Assembly: GCA_965242495.1 (NCBI GenBank)
Contig: OZ251446.1
Span: 1,736,001-1,800,000, forward strand
Origin: CBDESN01 sp965242495
Lineage (GTDB): Bacteria; Pseudomonadota; Alphaproteobacteria; MPNO01
Reading direction: 5' to 3'
Length of the DNA: 64,000 nucleotides
In this document: positions 27,743-36,091 of the stretch, in pieces
Layout: each line of letters opens with the position of its first letter
Position numbering within the stretch: position 1 is the first letter of the stretch
Program-made: the position numbers and the translations under genes
Notes under the pieces: model-generated
Told to the model about the DNA's origin: nothing
The model's database searches: none
The model's input: only the letters and a program-made list of their open reading frames with translations

Positions 27743-28867
27743 CTATACGCGGAGCGGCATCAGGACATACATCGCGGCCGGGTCGGCCGTGTCCTGGACC
27801 AGCGTCGGCGACGCCCCGTCGGCGAGCTTGAAGCGGGCGCCGTCGGCGCCGATCTGCTCGGCGATGTCGAGCAGATAGCGCGCGTTGAAGCCGATCTCAA
27901 TCGGGTTGTCGGCGTAATCGACCTCGAGCTCCTCGCTGGCGCTTCCCGCCTCGGGGCTGGTCGCCGAGAGGACCAGGCTGCCGCGATCCAGCGTCAGCTT
28001 GACCCCCCGCCCCTTATCGGTGGTGATCGTCGATACCAGATCGACGGCGTGGGCGAACGCCCGCGCGTCCACCTGGAGGGTTTTGTCGTTGCCCAGCGGG
28101 ATGACCCGTTCGTAGTCGGGAAAGGTCCCGTCGATCAGCTTCGACGTCAGCACCGCGCCGCCGAACGCGAACCGCATCTTGGTCTCCGACACGGCGACCT
28201 CGATCTCGGCCTCGCCGTCCACGTCCTCGATCAGCTTGCGGAGTTCGCCCACGGTCTTGCGCGGCACGATCACGCCGGGCATGCCCTCGGCCCCCTGGGG
28301 CAGCGGCATCTCGACGCGAGCGAGCCGATGGCCATCGGTGGCGACGATGCGCAGCAGGCCGACGCCGTCGGCCTCGGTGGGATGGACGTAGATCCCGTTC
28401 AGATAGTAGCGGGTCTCTTCCGTCGACATGGCGAAGCGCGTGCGATCGATCAGCCCCCGGAACGCATCCGACGGCAGGCCGAACCGGCAGGGCAGGTCGC
28501 CTTCGGCCATGGCCGGGAAGTCCTCCGCCGGGAGCGTCATCAGCGACAGGCGCGAGCGTCCGCACTTGACCGTGAGCCGGTTCTGTTCGCCGCCGCTGTC
28601 CATCTGGATCTGGGCGCCTTCCGGCAGCTTGCGCACGATGTCGTGGAAGGTGTGCGCCGGAACCGTCGTGGCGCCGTCCTGGGATATTTCCGCCGGGACC
28701 GAATCGACGATCGCCAGGTCCATGTCGGTGGCGGTCAGAGCGAGCGCGCCGTCGCGCGCGGTCAGCATGACGTTCGACAGGATCGGGATCGTCGTCCGAC
28801 GCTCGACGACGCCCTGGATGTGGGTGAGGGACTTCAGCAGCGCGCTGCGTTCGATGACGAGTTGCAT
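27743..28867 (-). CDS. dnaN: DNA polymerase III beta clamp
   Basis: A 374-residue sliding clamp with three repeated domains. The start MQLVIERSALLKSL and the segments PILSNVMLTA, GVIVPRKTVGEL and the C-terminal YVLMPLRV are family hallmarks; the MPLRV end forms the partner-binding pocket. The frame stays open upstream through the dnaA region, but homology starts at this ATG. It is preceded by a 254-base spacer after dnaA, long enough for its own promoter, which I could not pin down. Confidence 0.98.
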   Translation of the reverse strand: MQLVIERSALLKSLTHIQGVVERRTTIPILSNVMLTARDGALALTATDMDLAIVDSVPAEISQDGATTVPAHTFHDIVRKLPEGAQIQMDSGGEQNRLTVKCGRSRLSLMTLPAEDFPAMAEGDLPCRFGLPSDAFRGLIDRTRFAMSTEETRYYLNGIYVHPTEADGVGLLRIVATDGHRLARVEMPLPQGAEGMPGVIVPRKTVGELRKLIEDVDGEAEIEVAVSETKMRFAFGGAVLTSKLIDGTFPDYERVIPLGNDKTLQVDARAFAHAVDLVSTITTDKGRGVKLTLDRGSLVLSATSPEAGSASEELEVDYADNPIEIGFNARYLLDIAEQIGADGARFKLADGASPTLVQDTADPAAMYVLMPLRV

Positions 28868-29121
28868 GGCTTCACGATGCCGCTGTTGTGCCGTCGGCGG
28901 CGAGCCGACCGGCGGGAGAGAGTCGAGTATACCACAGCCCCCCGGAGTCCGAAGGGGCTTCGGCGGCGATCCGGCCCGGGAATCGCCGGGCGCGCGGCGA
29001 TCCTTCGCGTCGCTTCGGCATCCGCGCGGGCGAAATCCGCGCCCATGAACGGGAGCGGCGCTTCCATCGTTTTCGCCGACGCGCGGGCGAAGCAGTCGCC
29101 GACATTCGGCGCCGCCCGCCG

Positions 29122-30504
29122 TCAGCTCTCCAGCATGCGCCGGAGGAGATCGACGTCCTCCCCGAAATCGGCGTCGGCCCGGCGCAGCTCCTCGACCTTC
29201 TTCACCGCGTGGATGACCGTGGTGTGATCGCGGCCGCCGAACTGGCGGCCGATCTCTGGCAGCGACCGCGAGGTGAGCTGCTTGGCCAGGAACATCGCCA
29301 CCTGGCGCGGCCGGGCGACGGCGCGGGAACGGCGCGCCGAATGCATGTCGGCGACGCGGACGTTGAAATGCGCCGCGACCCGCTTCTGGATCTCCTCGAT
29401 CGTGACGCGGCGGTCGTGCGCCCGCAACAGATCCTGCAGCACTTCCTGGCAGGTCTCCAGGGTGATGTCGCGGCCGACGAGCTGGGCGTGGGCCACGATC
29501 CGGTTGAGCGCCCCTTCCAGTTCGCGCACGCTGGTGGTGATCTTGTGGGCCAGAAACTCCGTCACCCTGGCCGGAATCTCCACCCCCAGCTGCTCCGCCT
29601 TGGACTGGAGGATGCCGACCCGCAGCTCGTAGGTCGTCGCATGGATGTCGGCGACCAGGCCCCAGCCGAGCCGGGAGCGAAGCCGCTCCTCCATACCTTC
29701 CAGATCCGACGGCGATTTGTCCGCCGAGACGATCACCTGCCGGTTGCTGTCCACCAGGGTGTTGAAGGTATGGAAGAACTCCTCCTGCGTGGATTCCTTG
29801 CCGTTGATGAACTGGACATCGTCGATCATCAGCACGTCGACCGACCGGAACCGTTCCTTGAACGCCATGGTGTCCTGGAACCGGAGCGCCCGGATGAACT
29901 GGTACATGAACTTCTCGGCCGACAGATAGACCACCCGACGGTTTGGCTGGCGTTTGCGGATGTACCAGGCGATGGCGTGCATCAGATGGGTCTTGCCGAG
30001 CCCGACGCCGCCATAGAGGAAGAGCGGATTGTAGGTCGCGGTGGACGAATCGGCGACCCGCCGGGCGGCGGCGTAGGCCAGCTCGTTGGGCTTGCCGACG
30101 ACGAAATTCTCGAACACGAAGCGCGGGTCCAGGGCGCCGGCGAACGCATCTTCGGCGTCGGCCTGGCGGCGGCCGGCGCGGGACTCTTCGGGGCCGGACT
30201 CCGCGGCCGCGGCGGCCGACGGCCGGCGTGCGGGCGTATGCGGCTCGACCAGGATGTCCAGCCCGCGCAGGTCGGCGTCTTCGTCGCGCCACAACTCGCC
30301 GATGCGGTCGGCGTAGTGCCCGGCGATCCAGTCGCGCATGAACTTCGTGGGCGCGCGCAGGCGGACGGTCCCGTCCCGGATCTCGACGAGGGTCAGCGGC
30401 TTGAGCCAGCTCCGGTAGGCGGATTCGCCGACTTCGGCGCGCAGCGCGCCGCGGATGCGCGCCCACTGCGCAGCGACCCGCGGGGTGACGGCGCTTCCGG
30501 TCAT
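29122..30504 (-). CDS. dnaA: Chromosomal replication initiator DnaA
   Basis: A 460-residue AAA+ initiator. Domain I begins WARIRGALRAEVGESAY. Domain III has LYGGVGLGKTHLM with Walker A K171 and VLMIDDVQFINGKEST (Walker B). Domain IV ends with the DnaA-box-binding helix GGRDHTTVIHAVKKVEEL. The ATG is only 2 bases after the stop of the rhodanese gene on the same strand, so it is probably co-transcribed with it. No clear DnaA boxes (TTATCCACA type) were found on either side, so the origin itself is not assigned. Confidence 0.98.
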   Translation of the reverse strand: MTGSAVTPRVAAQWARIRGALRAEVGESAYRSWLKPLTLVEIRDGTVRLRAPTKFMRDWIAGHYADRIGELWRDEDADLRGLDILVEPHTPARRPSAAAAAESGPEESRAGRRQADAEDAFAGALDPRFVFENFVVGKPNELAYAAARRVADSSTATYNPLFLYGGVGLGKTHLMHAIAWYIRKRQPNRRVVYLSAEKFMYQFIRALRFQDTMAFKERFRSVDVLMIDDVQFINGKESTQEEFFHTFNTLVDSNRQVIVSADKSPSDLEGMEERLRSRLGWGLVADIHATTYELRVGILQSKAEQLGVEIPARVTEFLAHKITTSVRELEGALNRIVAHAQLVGRDITLETCQEVLQDLLRAHDRRVTIEEIQKRVAAHFNVRVADMHSARRSRAVARPRQVAMFLAKQLTSRSLPEIGRQFGGRDHTTVIHAVKKVEELRRADADFGEDVDLLRRMLES

Positions 30505-30506
30505 GT

Positions 30507-30956
30507 TCAGCCCTGTATCCAGGGAAGACCGTAAAACTTCCATCCGTCTACGGTGGAGCGATGCCCCTCGGCGTCGCGCGGGCCTTCGAAGCCGCCGCCG
30601 ACATTGTAGCAAGCGCGGTAGCCGACGGCCGTCATCGCGATGGCCGCGGCGCGCGAGCGCGTGCCCGAACGGCAGAGGAACAGCAGCGGGGCGGCGGCGT
30701 CCACGCCCGCCGCGGTTACGGCGCCGACGAAATCCGGGTTCAACTCCATCCCCGGATAGACTTGCCAGGGGATGAAGACCGGCTCCTTGCCGAGACCGGC
30801 GAGAACCGGCGCGCCCGAAAACTCCCACTCCGGGGGGGTGCGGACGTCGATCAGGGCGGCGGCCGGATCGCTTTGCAGGATGTCCCAGGCCCGCTTCGCA
30901 TCGATGTCTCCGGCGTAACCGGCTCCCGCGGGCGGCGTCTCGGATGTGTCGGCCAT
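30507..30956 (-). CDS. Rhodanese-like domain protein
   Basis: A 149-residue cytoplasmic single-domain sulfurtransferase. AALIDVRTPPEWEFSGAP is the CH2A-like start of the domain, and the active-site loop is LFLCRSGTRSRAAA with the nucleophilic Cys. YNVGGGFEGPRD is typical of a proteobacterial subgroup. The start is set at the ATG preceded by AGAGGGGA at a good distance. The stop is 2 bases from the dnaA ATG, which makes it the leader gene of the dnaA transcript. The sulfur acceptor is unknown. Confidence 0.9.
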   Translation of the reverse strand: MADTSETPPAGAGYAGDIDAKRAWDILQSDPAAALIDVRTPPEWEFSGAPVLAGLGKEPVFIPWQVYPGMELNPDFVGAVTAAGVDAAAPLLFLCRSGTRSRAAAIAMTAVGYRACYNVGGGFEGPRDAEGHRSTVDGWKFYGLPWIQG

Positions 30957-31082
30957 GGAATCCCCTCTTTCGTCCACGCCTTCGGCATACGCGAGCACCC
31001 CGCGAATACAACGACCGAACCGTGACCGGGAAGACGAGAACTCTATTTCGGCCCCGTCCACCATCCACTACGCGCGACGGTG

Positions 31083-31106
31083 AAGTAAAACACTTGTTCT
31101 TTACTT
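31083..31106. promoter_or_regulatory. Palindrome upstream of the rhodanese-dnaA operon
   Basis: AAGTAAA, 10 bases, then TTTACTT: a perfect 7-base inverted repeat in an AT-rich pocket of an otherwise GC-rich spacer. It lies about 130 bases upstream of the rhodanese start and about 85 bases past the rpsT terminator. It could be an operator for the dnaA transcript. Protein and function are unknown. Confidence 0.5.
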
Positions 31107-31189
31107 GGGGACGTCTTTCGACGACATCCAACGCGGTCGAGTGTAGCCCTGCGGCGTCCGCCCCACAACGGGGACGAATGGCGAACGCG

Positions 31190-31233
31190 AAAAAAAACGG
31201 GCGCGGGGGCGCGGGGGAGAAGGGACGCGCCCG
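31190..31233 (-). terminator. Rho-independent terminator of rpsT
   Basis: On the minus strand an 8-base stem, CGGGCGCG pairing with CGCGCCCG around a 20-base loop, is followed directly by eight T residues. It starts about 10 bases after the rpsT stop, which is the ideal place to end that transcript before the dnaA operon. Confidence 0.88.
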
Positions 31234-31242
31234 GCGGCGGCG

Positions 31243-31506
31243 TCAGGCGAGCGTTTTGATGCGGGCCGACAGGCGGGAGACTTTGCGGGACGCGGTGTTG
31301 GCGTGCAGCACGCCTTTGGCGACGCCCCGCGCCAGCTCGGGCTCGGCCGCCTTCAGCGCCGCGCTCGCCGCGGTCTTGTCGCCGCCGGCGATGGCCGCTT
31401 CGACCTTTTTGACGAAGGTGCGGACGCGAGCGCGCCGGGCGCGGTTGATCTCGGTGCGACGTTCGTCGCGGCGGGCGCGCTTCTTGGCGGACGCGGTGTT
31501 GGCCAT
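31243..31506 (-). CDS. rpsT: 30S ribosomal protein S20
   Basis: An 87-residue, very basic small-subunit protein that binds 16S rRNA early in assembly. The start MANTASAKKRARRDERR and the end GVLHANTASRKVSRLSARIK are diagnostic. It has its own promoter and terminator in the flanking sequence, so it is a single-gene transcript between the enoyl-CoA hydratase gene and the dnaA operon. Confidence 0.97.
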   Translation of the reverse strand: MANTASAKKRARRDERRTEINRARRARVRTFVKKVEAAIAGGDKTAASAALKAAEPELARGVAKGVLHANTASRKVSRLSARIKTLA

Positions 31507-31564
31507 GGGTTCGGTCCCGTAGCTGAAAGCCGTGCTGCGGCGAGTTTACGCCACGCTGCGGCGT

Positions 31565-31593
31565 TTCATAGCGGGGTCGGCGGTTCGCGTCAA
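31565..31593 (-). promoter_or_regulatory. Sigma-70-type promoter of rpsT
   Basis: Reading on the minus strand: TTGACG (31593-31588), a 17-base spacer, then TATGAA (31570-31565). The predicted start of transcription is near 31558, about 50 bases before the rpsT ATG. The match in both hexamers and the spacing is good for a GC-rich genome. Confidence 0.72.
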
Positions 31594-31616
31594 CAGGCTG
31601 TCCGGCGCCGCGCGCC

Positions 31617-32393
31617 TTACCCGTCGCGGAAATTCGGCCGGCGTTTCTCGACGAACGCGGCCATGCCCTCCTTCTGATCCCCGGTGCCGAACGCGGCCTG
31701 GAACAGGCGGCGTTCGAAGCGGACGCCTTCGTCGAGCGGAACCCGATCAGCCCGGTTCACCGCCTCCTTGATCATCATCGCGGTCGGGCGCGACATCCCG
31801 GCGATGCGGGCCGCGGTCTCGAGCGCCTCGTCCAGCAGGTCGGCGGCGGCGACGACGCGGCTGACCAAACCGGCGCGCTCGGCCTCCTCGGCGTCCATCA
31901 TGCGGCCGGTCAGGCACATCTCCATCGCTTTCGACCTGCCGACCAGACGAGTCAGGCGCTGCGTTCCGCCCGCGCCGGGCGGGATGCCGAGGTTGATCTC
32001 CGGCTGGCCGAACTTCGCCGTGTCGGCGGCGAGGATGAAGTCGCACATCATCGCGATCTCGCAGCCGCCGCCGAGAGCGTAGCCCGCGACTGCGGCGACG
32101 ACCGGCTTCCGGCAGGACGCCAGGCGCTCCCACCCCGCGGTCACGAAATCCTCGACATAGGTCGCCGGCCAGTCCTTGGTCTGCATCTCCTTGATGTCGG
32201 CGCCGGCGGCGAACGCTTTGTCGGATCCGGTCAGCACGATGGCGCCGATCCCGGCGTCGGCCTCCAGGTCGTCGAGCGCCCGGGCGAGTTCGGCCATCAA
32301 GTCCGACGACAGCGCGTTCATCGCCTCGGGCCGGTCGAGGGTGATCAGCCCGACCCGATCCCTGCGGTCCACGGCGAGATTCCGATAGGCCAT
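31617..32393 (-). CDS. Enoyl-CoA hydratase
   Basis: A 258-residue crotonase-fold enzyme that hydrates trans-2-enoyl-CoA in beta-oxidation. Oxyanion-hole motifs are FAAGADIKEM and GYALGGGCEIAMMCD; the catalytic Glu pair is in FGQPEINLGIPPGAGGTQRL; the C-terminus KEGMAAFVEKRRPNF is standard. The ATG is preceded by AGGGGA 8 bases upstream. Its place between mutM and rpsT is, from memory, common in alphaproteobacteria. Confidence 0.95.
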   Translation of the reverse strand: MAYRNLAVDRRDRVGLITLDRPEAMNALSSDLMAELARALDDLEADAGIGAIVLTGSDKAFAAGADIKEMQTKDWPATYVEDFVTAGWERLASCRKPVVAAVAGYALGGGCEIAMMCDFILAADTAKFGQPEINLGIPPGAGGTQRLTRLVGRSKAMEMCLTGRMMDAEEAERAGLVSRVVAAADLLDEALETAARIAGMSRPTAMMIKEAVNRADRVPLDEGVRFERRLFQAAFGTGDQKEGMAAFVEKRRPNFRDG

Positions 32394-32422
32394 CGCGCAT
32401 TCCCCTGGCTTGGTGCGGGCGA

Positions 32423-32800
32423 TCATAGAGGCGACAGGGCGAAGGTGACGGCGAGGCCGGCCGGCCGGCCGGCGAATTCGAGCCGCAGCGACTCCCCCTC
32501 GCGCCGGAACCGGCCGGGACCGGTCTCGGTCCAGCCCAGCTGCGGCAAGGTCGCAGCGTAATAGTCGAGCACGGCGCGGCGCGCAACGCTCCCCTCGGCG
32601 ACGACGGTGACGATCCGCCCCTCGGGCTTGACGAAGACGACCCCCTCCTCCTCGACCGCGGAGAGGCCCGGCATGACGGGAAGGTCCGGTATTCCGGCGA
32701 AGAACCGCTCCTCCGACCGCTCCGCCCCGGCGGCGGCGAAGGCGAAGACCGCGCAGGCGAGCCCGGCGGCGGCGGCGCAGCGGCGGATGCGGAACGGCAT
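32423..32800 (-). CDS. Small exported protein of unknown function
   Basis: A 125-residue protein with a clear signal peptide (basic RIRR start, hydrophobic core, cleavage near AGA at about residue 25). The mature part is mixed alpha/beta and includes VFVKPEGRIVTVVAEGSV and LDYYAATLPQLGW. The second looks like a conserved fold seen in small periplasmic proteins beside mutM in alphaproteobacteria, which I cannot name. It lies 15 bases after mutM and 29 before the hydratase gene, all on one strand. Confidence 0.75.
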   Translation of the reverse strand: MPFRIRRCAAAAGLACAVFAFAAAGAERSEERFFAGIPDLPVMPGLSAVEEEGVVFVKPEGRIVTVVAEGSVARRAVLDYYAATLPQLGWTETGPGRFRREGESLRLEFAGRPAGLAVTFALSPL

Positions 32801-32815
32801 ACCAGGCGCAGGCGC

Positions 32816-33649
32816 TCAGTGCTGGCGCGCCGGACAGAAGAAGGTCGAGCGGCCGGACTGGACGATGCGCCGGATCGCGCCGCCGCAGTCGCAGCCCGGA
32901 CAGGGCGCGCCCTCGCGCCCGTAGACCTTGAACCGGTGCTGGAAATAGCCGATCCCGCCATCCGGCGCGGCGTGGTCGCGGAGCGTCGATCCGCCGGCCG
33001 CGATCGCCTCGGCCAGGATGCGCCGGATGGCGGCGGCCAGCGCCGCGGCGCGCCGCCCGGCGACGGTCGCGGCCGACCGCCGGGGCGACAGCCCGGCCGT
33101 GAACAGGCTCTCGCAGGCGTAGATGTTGCCGAGACCGGCGACGACGCGCTGATCCAGCAGAGCCGCCTTGATCGGGGTCCGCTTGCCGCGCAGCCGCCCG
33201 GCGAGCGCCGGGCCGGTGAAGCCGGCCTCGGTCGGCTCCGGCCCGAGATGGGCGAGCAGCGGGTGGGCGGCGAGTTCTCCCGCCCCGATCAGCGCCATCA
33301 GGCCGAACCGCCTGGGGTCCTGGAAGCGGATCCGCGTCGCGTCGCTCAATTCGAACACCACATGCTCGTGCGGGGCGGCCGGAAGATCGGCGCCGCCGGG
33401 CGCGATCGACATGCGTCCCGACATCCCGAGATGGACGAGCAGCACCGTCCCGTCGTCGAGTTCGACCAGCAGGTATTTGGCCCGCCGTCCGACGCGGCGC
33501 ACCGTCCGTCCCGACAGGCGGCGGGCGAACCGATCGGGTAGCGGCCGGCGCAGATCGGCGCGGTTCACGCGGACGCGGCGGACCGACCGGCCCTCCATCG
33601 CCGCCGACAGGCCGCGCCGCACCGTCTCGACCTCGGGCAGTTCCGGCAT
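32816..33649 (-). CDS. mutM: Formamidopyrimidine-DNA glycosylase
   Basis: A 277-residue base-excision repair enzyme that removes oxidised purines such as 8-oxoguanine. The N-terminal PELPEVETVRRGL provides the Schiff-base proline and catalytic Glu, so the start must be the ATG immediately before it, not the ATG three codons upstream. HLGMSGR, QDPRRFG and AGLGNIYACESLF are family motifs. The C-terminal zinc-finger region reads CPGCDCGG then FFCPARQH: the last Cys expected in the CxxC pair is Arg, with an extra Cys nearby and a terminal His. Confidence 0.95.
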   Translation of the reverse strand: MPELPEVETVRRGLSAAMEGRSVRRVRVNRADLRRPLPDRFARRLSGRTVRRVGRRAKYLLVELDDGTVLLVHLGMSGRMSIAPGGADLPAAPHEHVVFELSDATRIRFQDPRRFGLMALIGAGELAAHPLLAHLGPEPTEAGFTGPALAGRLRGKRTPIKAALLDQRVVAGLGNIYACESLFTAGLSPRRSAATVAGRRAAALAAAIRRILAEAIAAGGSTLRDHAAPDGGIGYFQHRFKVYGREGAPCPGCDCGGAIRRIVQSGRSTFFCPARQH

Positions 33650-33696
33650 CGGCGGCAAGGTAGCGCGATCCCCGATCCGGCGCTATCCTCGCCGGC

Positions 33697-34470
33697 ATGG
33701 TCGAGGCGTCGAACCGCGATCCGGGCCATGGTCCCGATACCGATTTCGGCTTCCGGCGCGTAACGATCGAGGCGCATCGCGAACGGGTGCGCCGGATCTT
33801 CGACGCCGTAGCGCCGCGATACGATCTGATGAACGACCTGATGAGCGGCGGGCTCCACCGGCTGTGGAAACGGACGCTGCTCGACCGGATCGATCCGCGC
33901 CCGGGCGCGGCGCTGCTGGACGTGGCCGGCGGGACGGGCGACGTGGCGCTGGGGTTCCTGGACCGCGCCGGTCCGCGGGCGCGGGCGGTGATCTGCGATT
34001 CGAGCGCGGCGATGCTCGCCTCGGGGCGCGACCGGGCGCTCGACCGCGGCCTCGTGGCCCGTGTCTCCCATGTCTGCGGCGACGCCGAGGCGCTGCCGAT
34101 GCCGGACCGGTCGATGGACGTCTGCTCGATCGCCTTCGGTCTCCGCAACGTGACCCGCCGCGACCGGGCGCTGGCCGAGATGCGGCGGGTGCTCAAGCCC
34201 GGCGGGCGGGTCGTTTGCCTGGAGTTCGGCCGCGTCGTGACGCCGTTCCTGGCCGGACTCTACGACCGCTACTCCTATCACGTCCTGCCGGCGCTCGGCC
34301 GCCGGGTGGCCGGCGAGCCCGACGCCTATCGCTATCTCGTCGAGAGCATCCGGCGGTTTCCCGCTCAGGCGACGCTCGCCGGCGAGTTCGCCGACGCCGG
34401 CTTCGACAACGTGACTTGGCGCGACCTGTCCGGCGGGATCGTGGCCCTCCATTCGGGCTGGCGCATCTGA
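33697..34470 (+). CDS. ubiE: Ubiquinone/menaquinone C-methyltransferase UbiE
   Basis: A 257-residue SAM-dependent methyltransferase that methylates the ring carbon in ubiquinone synthesis. The SAM site is LLDVAGGTGDVALGFL. The UbiE signatures are YDLMNDLMSGGLHRLWKR and SIAFGLRNVTRRDRALAEM. The C-terminus ends VALHSGWRI. It is divergent from mutM and six bases upstream of ubiB, forming a quinone-synthesis pair. Confidence 0.97.
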   Translation: MVEASNRDPGHGPDTDFGFRRVTIEAHRERVRRIFDAVAPRYDLMNDLMSGGLHRLWKRTLLDRIDPRPGAALLDVAGGTGDVALGFLDRAGPRARAVICDSSAAMLASGRDRALDRGLVARVSHVCGDAEALPMPDRSMDVCSIAFGLRNVTRRDRALAEMRRVLKPGGRVVCLEFGRVVTPFLAGLYDRYSYHVLPALGRRVAGEPDAYRYLVESIRRFPAQATLAGEFADAGFDNVTWRDLSGGIVALHSGWRI

Positions 34471-34476
34471 GATCCG

Positions 34477-36015
34477 ATGTTTCGCGGCCTGCGCAACGCC
34501 GTCCGCCTGTGGCAGATATTGCGCGCGCTCGCGGGTTATCGCGCGCTCGCCGCCCTGGGCGGCCTCGCGCCGCCCCGGGCGGTCGGAGCGCTGATCCGCA
34601 TCGTCGGAATCGGCCGCGCCGCTCCGGCCGCCGGGCTGCGGCCGGGCGAACGGCTGGCGTTCGCGTTCCAGACGCTGGGTCCCGTCTTCGTCAAGTTGGG
34701 CCAGTTGCTGTCGGTCCGCACCGACCTGATCGGGGAGGCGACCGCCGACGACCTGTCGCGCCTGCAGGATCGGCTGCCGCCCTTTGCCGGCGATGACGCC
34801 CGCGCCGCGGTCGAGGCGGAGTTCGAGCGTCCGCTGGAGCGGATGTTCCGCGAGTTCGATGCGGAAGCCGTCGCCGCCGCCTCGATCGCCCAGGTTCACC
34901 GGGCGGTTACCGCCGAGGGCCGGGAGGTGGCGGTCAAGATATTGCGGCCCGGCATCGAGCGCGCCTTCGCCCGCGACCTGGACTTGTTGCTGTGGCTGGC
35001 GGAGAGGTTGGAGGCGACGCGCCCGGCGCTGCGGCGGCTGCGCCCGGTCGAGGCGGTGCGGACGCTGACCCGGACCGTGGAGGCCGAGATGGACCTCCGC
35101 TTCGAGGCGGCGGCGGCGGACGAGCTGCGCCAGAATCTCGCCGACCAGGACGTCTTCCGGGTGCCCGCGGTCGATTGGAGCCGCACCGGGCGGCGCGTGC
35201 TGACCACCGCCTGGGTCGCCGGCATCCCGATCGACGAGCGCCGGCTGCTGATCGACGCCGGGCTGGATCTGCGCGCCATCGTCGCCAACATGGCCAAGGT
35301 GTTCTTCGTCAGCGTCTTCCGCGACGGGTTCTTCCACGCCGACCTGCATCCGGGAAACCTGTTCGTGGACCGGGACGGCGCGATCCATGCCGTCGATTTC
35401 GGCATCATGGGCCGGCTCGACAAGCGCACGAGGCGGCATCTGGCGGAGATGCTGCTCGGGTTCCTGACCGCCGATTACCGGCGCGTCGCCGAGGCGCATT
35501 TCCGCGCCGGCTACGTCCCGCCCCACCAATCGGTCGAGGCCTTCGCGCAGGCTGCGCGTTCGATCGCCGAGCCGATCCTCGGCCTGCCGCTGGAGCGGAT
35601 TTCGCTGGCCCGCCTGCTGGCGCAGCTGTTCGAGATCACCCGGAGGTTCGACATGGAGACCCGGCCGGAACTGCTGCTGCTGCAGAAGACCATGCTGGTG
35701 GCCGAGGGAGTCGGGCGCCATTTGCAGCCCGACGTGAACATGTGGGACTTGGCCAGGCCGCTGATCGAGGAGTGGATGGCGGAATGGGCGGCGCCCGAAG
35801 CGCGCTTCCGGGATGCGGCGTTCGACCTGATGCGCGGCCTGGAGAGGCTGCCGCAGCTGCTGGCCGAGATCGACGGCCCGATCGGCGCCGCGGCGGGCGG
35901 ACAGTCGGCGCGCCCGCCGCCGGTCGCCGCGGCCGCGCCGCCCGGCAAGGCGAGATGGCCGCTCTGGGCCGGCGCCGCCGCGGCGCTGGCGCTGATCGCC
36001 GCCCTCGCCGGTTGA
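34477..36015 (+). CDS. ubiB: UbiB family atypical kinase/ATPase of ubiquinone synthesis
   Basis: A 512-residue protein-kinase-like protein that supports the ubiquinone biosynthetic complex. The family motif KLGQ is at residues 73-76 within VFVKLGQLLSVRTDLIG. The alanine-rich nucleotide loop is AAASIAQVHRAV. The kinase core continues with HADLHPGNLFVD and AVDFGIMGRL. A single hydrophobic C-terminal helix (last 22 residues) after a Pro/Ala linker should anchor it in the inner membrane. It is translated from the same transcript as ubiE. Confidence 0.96.
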   Translation: MFRGLRNAVRLWQILRALAGYRALAALGGLAPPRAVGALIRIVGIGRAAPAAGLRPGERLAFAFQTLGPVFVKLGQLLSVRTDLIGEATADDLSRLQDRLPPFAGDDARAAVEAEFERPLERMFREFDAEAVAAASIAQVHRAVTAEGREVAVKILRPGIERAFARDLDLLLWLAERLEATRPALRRLRPVEAVRTLTRTVEAEMDLRFEAAAADELRQNLADQDVFRVPAVDWSRTGRRVLTTAWVAGIPIDERRLLIDAGLDLRAIVANMAKVFFVSVFRDGFFHADLHPGNLFVDRDGAIHAVDFGIMGRLDKRTRRHLAEMLLGFLTADYRRVAEAHFRAGYVPPHQSVEAFAQAARSIAEPILGLPLERISLARLLAQLFEITRRFDMETRPELLLLQKTMLVAEGVGRHLQPDVNMWDLARPLIEEWMAEWAAPEARFRDAAFDLMRGLERLPQLLAEIDGPIGAAAGGQSARPPPVAAAAPPGKARWPLWAGAAAALALIAALAG

Positions 36016-36091
36016 GACCCCCGGGCTATGCCCCGCATTGCCGCCTCGTCCGAATCCCTGTAGTGATTCGCTCGACGCAGGGAGGCAGTCC

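Noticed and set aside
30957..31242. Replication origin between rpsT and the dnaA operon, or in the dnaN-dnaA spacer
   Set aside because: No TTATCCACA-type boxes or close variants could be found in either spacer; proximity to dnaA alone is not enough in alphaproteobacteria.
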